From: Fusobacterium necrophorum subsp. necrophorum
GTDB lineage: Bacteria; Fusobacteriota; Fusobacteriia; Fusobacteriales; Fusobacteriaceae
Direction of reading: 5' to 3'
NCBI RefSeq assembly: GCF_004006635.1
Contig: NZ_CP034842.1
Coordinates: 1,302,001-1,366,000, forward strand
DNA: 64,000 nt
The position numbers and the translations under genes are program-made. This document shows positions 59,174 through 64,000 of this stretch, piece after piece. The notes below the pieces were generated by a model. It was given only the letters and a program-made list of their open reading frames with translations, was not told the origin of the DNA and searched no databases. How positions within the stretch are numbered: position 1 is the first letter of the stretch; each line of letters starts with the position of its first letter.

Positions 59174-59220
59174 CTATGTTAAAACATAAAATCGTCTTTT
59201 CTTTTTGAGTAGCATAAAAA

Positions 59221-59236
59221 AGAATGCAAGCATTCT
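59221..59236. repeat. Perfect short palindrome
   Basis: AGAATGCAAGCATTCT is a perfect inverted repeat with a two-base centre. On the minus strand it is followed by TTTTTT. It sits in the 362-base gap before the last gene, which otherwise contains the terminator, a direct-repeat copy and the promoter. Confidence 0.45.
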
Positions 59237-59283
59237 AAATAAATCGTTATGAAATATAAAAAGATTGTTTAAAAATTTGGGTT

Positions 59284-59849
59284 GATTTGCGCAATCCCTC
59301 TTGTTTCGCAAACTCTGATTTGATGGAAGGGACAATAGCCTATTTTAAGAGAAATCATTATAAAAATAGAATAAATGTACTATAATCAAACAAAAGAGTA
59401 TTAATATTTAGCTCTGAAAAGGAGTCTATTGTGATATAATAAAAAATAATAGAATCATATGAATGGGGAGGAGAATTATGGTTAAGAATCAATTGAGAGA
59501 AGTAGAAAAAAATTTGCGATGGATAGCGAAAAGAAATAAAAATATAAGCTTTTCCATAGGTCTCGTATTACTATATGTCATGTTGGGAATAAATGCTTTT
59601 GCACAAGGAATGAATGCGACCGTAGCAACGAAACAGGAAATAGGTTTATCTACGGATAGGCTAAGCGAAATGCTAAGACGAATCAAGGAAGAAAATAGTA
59701 AGAAATTAAAAGGCAGTCAATTAGAATTAGTCCAATTAATGGAACAAGGGGATCAAGTGGTAAAATCCCCCTGGGCATCTTGGCAATTCGGATTGAATTA
59801 TATGTACAACAATTGGAGAGGTTCATATAAAGGAAGAGGAGATAAGGCA
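59284..59849 (+). repeat. Direct repeat, copy 2 (promoter plus N-terminal module)
   Basis: This is the second copy of the 51695-52260 module, comprising leader, promoter, ribosome site and first 124 codons of the fifth autotransporter. Together the two copies flank the whole interrupted fourth gene, so recombination between them would remove 7589 bases and leave a single intact promoter and N-terminus. Confidence 0.85.
59432..59440 (+). promoter_or_regulatory. Extended -10 promoter of fifth autotransporter
   Basis: TGATATAAT is in the same block as before the other family members, 38 bases before the ATG. The surrounding leader is the second copy of the long direct repeat. Confidence 0.65.
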
Positions 59850-62800
59850 AAGAAGTATCCTTACGAAGGAATTTTTACGAGAAGTAACGATTTATTTTTA
59901 AGAGTTGTTTCCCCTGATAGTAATGCCTATAAAGAATATACAGCAGCTTCGACAGAAAAGTTTATACATCCTGCAACGACTTCTGCAATAAAAAAACAGA
60001 GAAAAAGTTATGGATTGGAAGATACAAAGATCATATATGAACCAATAGTAACAATAGAGTTAGGAGCTTCTGTAAAACCAAAGGATGTGGTTAAAAATTC
60101 TATCAGCATAACATCTCCAACAATTGTGATTAATCCACCAACGATATTAAATACTCCAAAATCTCCTAATGCACCAAACCCACCTCAAATAGCAATTACT
60201 CCATTTAACCCTGTGGCACCGGATCCAATTACAGTCAGTTTACCAACACCTCCTACTTTTAATATTAAATTGGGATCATTTTGTAATTATATGACACCAA
60301 ATTGTGATCATAGAGGTAGAGATGGAGGTCCCCATTCAGGAAATCCCAAATCCTATGATCATAATAATAACATTGATTTAAATTCTATAGAATTAACTAA
60401 TGGAAATCCGGCAATACGATATGCTTGGTCGAGTGATTCAGGAAGTTTTCTTGGTGCAAATGGATTTGATTCTGCTTTATTAAAAGTATATTTTGATTAT
60501 GGAATTGCTAAGTCTCCATTTAATTTTAATGGAGGAGGAACTGCAAATATAATAACAAATTTGACTATTGACTCTATAAATACAACACAAAAGAATGATT
60601 CAGCAGTGATTAATAATCAAATGTTTTTGGTTGGAGGATCAAGAATTGCTACAATGGACAATGCAAAAAACGCTACTATAAAAAATAGTGCTACTATGAA
60701 TTTAGTAGGGCCATTAGTTGTAGGTTTTGAAATTCAATCTGATACAAATAATAATGGAGTTCAAGGGAAGAGGGAAATAGAAAATGTAGGAACAATAACA
60801 GATGCAGAAGAAAATGGTTATAGAGTAGATAAAGGATGGATGGGAGGCCTTAAATTAGAAACTATAACTGACGGAATTTCTGATAAACCTATTAGTTCTA
60901 ATGAATATGAAGTAGAACTTATTCTTCCAAATTATGTAACACGAAATGATCCTAATTATCCCAAAAAACTAAAAATAACAAGAACTCCTGAAATTATAAA
61001 AAATGGAATTATTACTACTAAAGGAGGATTTACTGGATATAAAATTGGGATGATTCTAACTTTTGAAAATAACGATGAGAGATCAACAAGTGATTATAGA
61101 TTTATCAATAGAGGAACTATTAAATTTACTGGGAAAAACTCTACGGGAATCCAAATTTATGCGCCACAATCCCCTAAAACTCATATAACTGTTGAGAACT
61201 CTGGAAAAATCGAACTAGGTGGAATTGAAAGTTATGGACTAAAATTATCTTCTAGAGTATCAGAAGAAAATATGACATTTGCTAATACAAATTATGGAAT
61301 TATTGACATAACAGGCAACAATGGAAATGCTGATTCTCTTTCTTCAGGAGTTGCTATCTTGGAAGATTCTGCATTAACTAATACTTCTGCTATTCGATCC
61401 TATAAAAATAAAGTTAAAAATTCTGGGACCATTAATGTTTCAGGTGGTCAGGGAAATACCGGTATGGTTATGATATTAAAATCAGATGACAATATTACCA
61501 ATAATACCAATGGGACCATTTCAGTTAGTGGAATTAAAAATATAGGAATGAGAGTAGATTTAGGAACTGTCAATACAGATGATACAGGTTCATTGACTCC
61601 GGAAGCAATCAATAAAGGAAGTATTAATATTACCAGTGGTTCGGAAAATATCGGTATGGTTGCTCAAAAAGCGGATTCTTCGAACCATGCAGTTGCCACT
61701 AATGAAAAAAATATCAAACTTTCCAATGTAAGCAAAGGAATTGGTATGTTTTCTCAAGAAGGAGCAAAGATTGTAAACAAGAACAATGCTGAGATTGAAG
61801 GGAATACTGGTTTAAGTGGAGTTGTTGGGATGGTAGTCAATGACACAACTTCTTCAGGAGAAAATCAAGGTACTATTTCTTTACAAGGAAATAGAGTAAC
61901 CGGAGTCTATAATAACTTAGGGACATTTAGCATGACAGATGGTTCTATTTCCACTTCAGGAGAAAAATCTATTACACTCTATGCAAAGGATAGTAGTAAT
62001 ACTAATAGTAAGACAAAAATAACGAAAGGAAGTATAGAAGCAAAAGATAAAGCTTTGGGTCTTTTTGCTGATAATGCAAGCATTGAATTAGGAGGAGCAG
62101 GAGAGGTAAAATTGAAGGGATCTGGAGCAGGAACTTTATTATTCTATAATTACACAGGAACGAATTCAAATGGAAGATTTGTCCTTAAGGATAATATTAC
62201 AGGAGCTCTTACAGAAGGAGCAACATCATTTTACTTTAAAGATATCACTCCTAGTAGTGGTGCTGGAAGTACTACTGCTGCAAAATTAAACGAAATGTTT
62301 GGAGGAAGTACTAAAAAATTAAAGTTATCTTTGGATGGAAAATCTACCCTCTTTGTAATAGATAATACAAATAAGAATACAACTTCAGTTCCATTGAGTA
62401 GTGTAGATCCTGATCAGATAAATAATTTTATTGGAGATCATGTAGAAATTGATTCTAATTCAAAAACATTTAAAGCCTATAAAACTTCAAAAGGAACTTT
62501 ATCAATAAATACAGATGTTAACTTGGATCATACAGAGGCTCCTAATCTGGATAAATATTATAGAGTAGATTTTATTAACTCCGATGTTACTGTGGAAAGT
62601 GGTAAAAAAATTATAGGGACAGATACCGCAAAAATAAAGGAAGCAATCGCACAAGCGAATTATGTAGGAGCAACAAGTAATAGTGATACAAAAGTTATCA
62701 ATAAGGGAATTATTGATTTTTCTAAAAAAGGAGTTACAGCAATTGCAGTAGACTACGCACAGGGAATCAATGAAGGAATTATTAAAATGGATGCAGCCAA

Positions 62801-64000
62801 TGGGGATAATGAAAATAGTGTTGCTCTGTTTGGAGCTTCTAATTCCAAATTAATCAATGAACAAAGTGGAGCTATGGAATTGGGAGAAAATGGTGTTGGA
62901 ATTTGGGGAGCAAATAAGATAACTTCCTCGCTTGCCACTTGGGGAAAAAATATTGATATTACCAATAGCGGAACAATAAAAGGAATTAGTGGAAAAGCAG
63001 GAATATTTGGAATTTATGCAAAGAATGATGTAGCAACCCATGCAGGAGCTACTTCAAAAATAACTCATTCCGGAGATATTGACTTATCAAGAAATGCAAA
63101 AAGTACCGGAATATATATGACAAACGGTACTTTAAATTCCAGTGGAAGCATTTCTTTGAAAGAATCAAGCATTGGAGTAAATGCTACAGATTCTACTGTA
63201 AATATAACAGCAGGAACTCATACTATAGGAGACAAATCTGCAGCCTTTAAATTATCCGGAACAACAGGAAATACATCCAAGTTTTTAGGTACGGGTGGAA
63301 ATATTTCCATTACTGGAAAAGATTCAGCTGTATATTTGTTGAATGGTGTTAATTTTATATCCGGAACAAACTTTACAGATAAATTAACCTTGACCTCTAC
63401 AAATCCTTATACCTATATCAATGCTGAAAGAAGTACTTTGAATTATGAAAACACAAAAACAGTTACAAATGATGAAACCATTTTTATGAATGTTAAAAAT
63501 ACCACTTATTTGAATTTAAAGTCCGGAACTGATATTTCTTCTACAAATACCAAGGTAACAGGGGTATATGCAACTGATGGAAGTTTTGTACATAATTATG
63601 GAAAAATTTCTTTAATGGGAGATTCTTCAGTAGCATTGTATGGAACTTATGACGGGCATAATTCAGCTTCTATCACCAATGAAAGCACGGGGAATATTGA
63701 AGTAGGAAAACATGGTATAGGAGTTTATGTAGTAAAACATATAGGAATAAATAAAGGGAAAATTAAAGTAGGAGAAAACTCTGTAGCAATGCGAACAGAA
63801 TTAGGAGAAGGAGAATTAAAAAATGAAGTTGGGGCAACTATCATTAGTACCGAAAAAAAAGCATTGGGAATGTCTCAAGATGGGAAAAATAATGGTGGAA
63901 AAAATATTTTAAATGAAGGTAGCATTACATTAACAGGAGATCAGTCTGTTGGAATGCATTCTGAAAAAGTAACAACGGCAAATCATGAAGTAAAAAATAC
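59478..64000 (+). CDS. Autotransporter adhesin, 3' end outside window
   Basis: The frame is open from ATG 59478 (ribosome site GGGGAGGAG) to the window edge, 1507 codons. It opens with the extended signal peptide (NQLREVEKNLRWIAKR, hydrophobic core, INAFAQG). The N-terminal domain with EIGLSTDRLSEMLRRIKEEN and PWASWQFGLNY comes next, then a proline-rich linker at about 210-260 (SPNAPNPPQIAITPF). A two-cysteine motif (C269, C276) sits where the second gene has C283 and C287. Beta-helix repeats follow with strong collinearity to the second gene (for example the Y-K-I-G segment and INTDVNLDH). The barrel must lie beyond the window. It is the likely intact counterpart of the broken gene before it. 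Confidence 0.92.
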   Translation, partial: MVKNQLREVEKNLRWIAKRNKNISFSIGLVLLYVMLGINAFAQGMNATVATKQEIGLSTDRLSEMLRRIKEENSKKLKGSQLELVQLMEQGDQVVKSPWASWQFGLNYMYNNWRGSYKGRGDKAKKYPYEGIFTRSNDLFLRVVSPDSNAYKEYTAASTEKFIHPATTSAIKKQRKSYGLEDTKIIYEPIVTIELGASVKPKDVVKNSISITSPTIVINPPTILNTPKSPNAPNPPQIAITPFNPVAPDPITVSLPTPPTFNIKLGSFCNYMTPNCDHRGRDGGPHSGNPKSYDHNNNIDLNSIELTNGNPAIRYAWSSDSGSFLGANGFDSALLKVYFDYGIAKSPFNFNGGGTANIITNLTIDSINTTQKNDSAVINNQMFLVGGSRIATMDNAKNATIKNSATMNLVGPLVVGFEIQSDTNNNGVQGKREIENVGTITDAEENGYRVDKGWMGGLKLETITDGISDKPISSNEYEVELILPNYVTRNDPNYPKKLKITRTPEIIKNGIITTKGGFTGYKIGMILTFENNDERSTSDYRFINRGTIKFTGKNSTGIQIYAPQSPKTHITVENSGKIELGGIESYGLKLSSRVSEENMTFANTNYGIIDITGNNGNADSLSSGVAILEDSALTNTSAIRSYKNKVKNSGTINVSGGQGNTGMVMILKSDDNITNNTNGTISVSGIKNIGMRVDLGTVNTDDTGSLTPEAINKGSINITSGSENIGMVAQKADSSNHAVATNEKNIKLSNVSKGIGMFSQEGAKIVNKNNAEIEGNTGLSGVVGMVVNDTTSSGENQGTISLQGNRVTGVYNNLGTFSMTDGSISTSGEKSITLYAKDSSNTNSKTKITKGSIEAKDKALGLFADNASIELGGAGEVKLKGSGAGTLLFYNYTGTNSNGRFVLKDNITGALTEGATSFYFKDITPSSGAGSTTAAKLNEMFGGSTKKLKLSLDGKSTLFVIDNTNKNTTSVPLSSVDPDQINNFIGDHVEIDSNSKTFKAYKTSKGTLSINTDVNLDHTEAPNLDKYYRVDFINSDVTVESGKKIIGTDTAKIKEAIAQANYVGATSNSDTKVINKGIIDFSKKGVTAIAVDYAQGINEGIIKMDAANGDNENSVALFGASNSKLINEQSGAMELGENGVGIWGANKITSSLATWGKNIDITNSGTIKGISGKAGIFGIYAKNDVATHAGATSKITHSGDIDLSRNAKSTGIYMTNGTLNSSGSISLKESSIGVNATDSTVNITAGTHTIGDKSAAFKLSGTTGNTSKFLGTGGNISITGKDSAVYLLNGVNFISGTNFTDKLTLTSTNPYTYINAERSTLNYENTKTVTNDETIFMNVKNTTYLNLKSGTDISSTNTKVTGVYATDGSFVHNYGKISLMGDSSVALYGTYDGHNSASITNESTGNIEVGKHGIGVYVVKHIGINKGKIKVGENSVAMRTELGEGELKNEVGATIISTEKKALGMSQDGKNNGGKNILNEGSITLTGDQSVGMHSEKVTTANHEVKN

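Overview
The window is AT-rich DNA from a Fusobacterium-like bacterium. This rests on the giant type V autotransporters with the fusobacterial autotransporter-associated N-terminal domain, a FadA-family gene in an operon with coiled-coil and OmpA-like genes, and Gram-negative envelope systems (TolC, RND, TonB receptor) in a low-GC background. F. necrophorum or a close relative is my best guess, but nothing in the window proves the species.

Left block (1-27.0 kb): three very large autotransporter genes in tandem on the + strand. The first has lost its 5' end to the window edge. Each complete one has an extended signal peptide, a conserved N-terminal domain, a proline-rich linker, thousands of residues of beta-helix repeats with a recurring S-x-G-(I/M) step, and a C-terminal beta-barrel ending in (G/L)-R-V-I-F. 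Each has its own TGATATAAT extended -10 promoter (first gene not visible).

Middle block (27.1-39.3 kb): a TetR-family regulator, a heterodimeric ABC exporter-fold pair, a TolC/adaptor/RND efflux set, then a TonB-dependent receptor. Similar hairpins lie on both sides of the ABC-to-RND block.

Metal-uptake-like block (39.4-47.1 kb): an AraC regulator divergent from a tightly overlapping minus-strand operon. The operon holds a second ABC exporter-fold pair, an ECF S component of the Trep_Strep/MptD type, an ECF T component, a fused double ECF ATPase, and a truncated O-methyltransferase remnant at the end. The layout recalls YbtA/YbtPQ and the uptake genes of the equibactin locus. I infer a metallophore or tetrapyrrole uptake system, possibly fed by the convergent TonB receptor.

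Right block (47.2-64 kb): two unrecognised minus-strand genes, a collapsed AlbA_2/Schlafen-type regulator, and a FadA-family gene leading an operon of two coiled-coil proteins, a small lipoprotein and an OmpA-like protein. Next come a tiny decayed autotransporter relic, a fourth large autotransporter broken by one in-frame TAA, and a fifth that runs off the window. Near-identical 5' modules, a near-identical 3' barrel shared with the second gene, mosaic patches and a chimeric relic show that this gene family is being reshuffled by recombination. That is the strongest unusual signal in the window.
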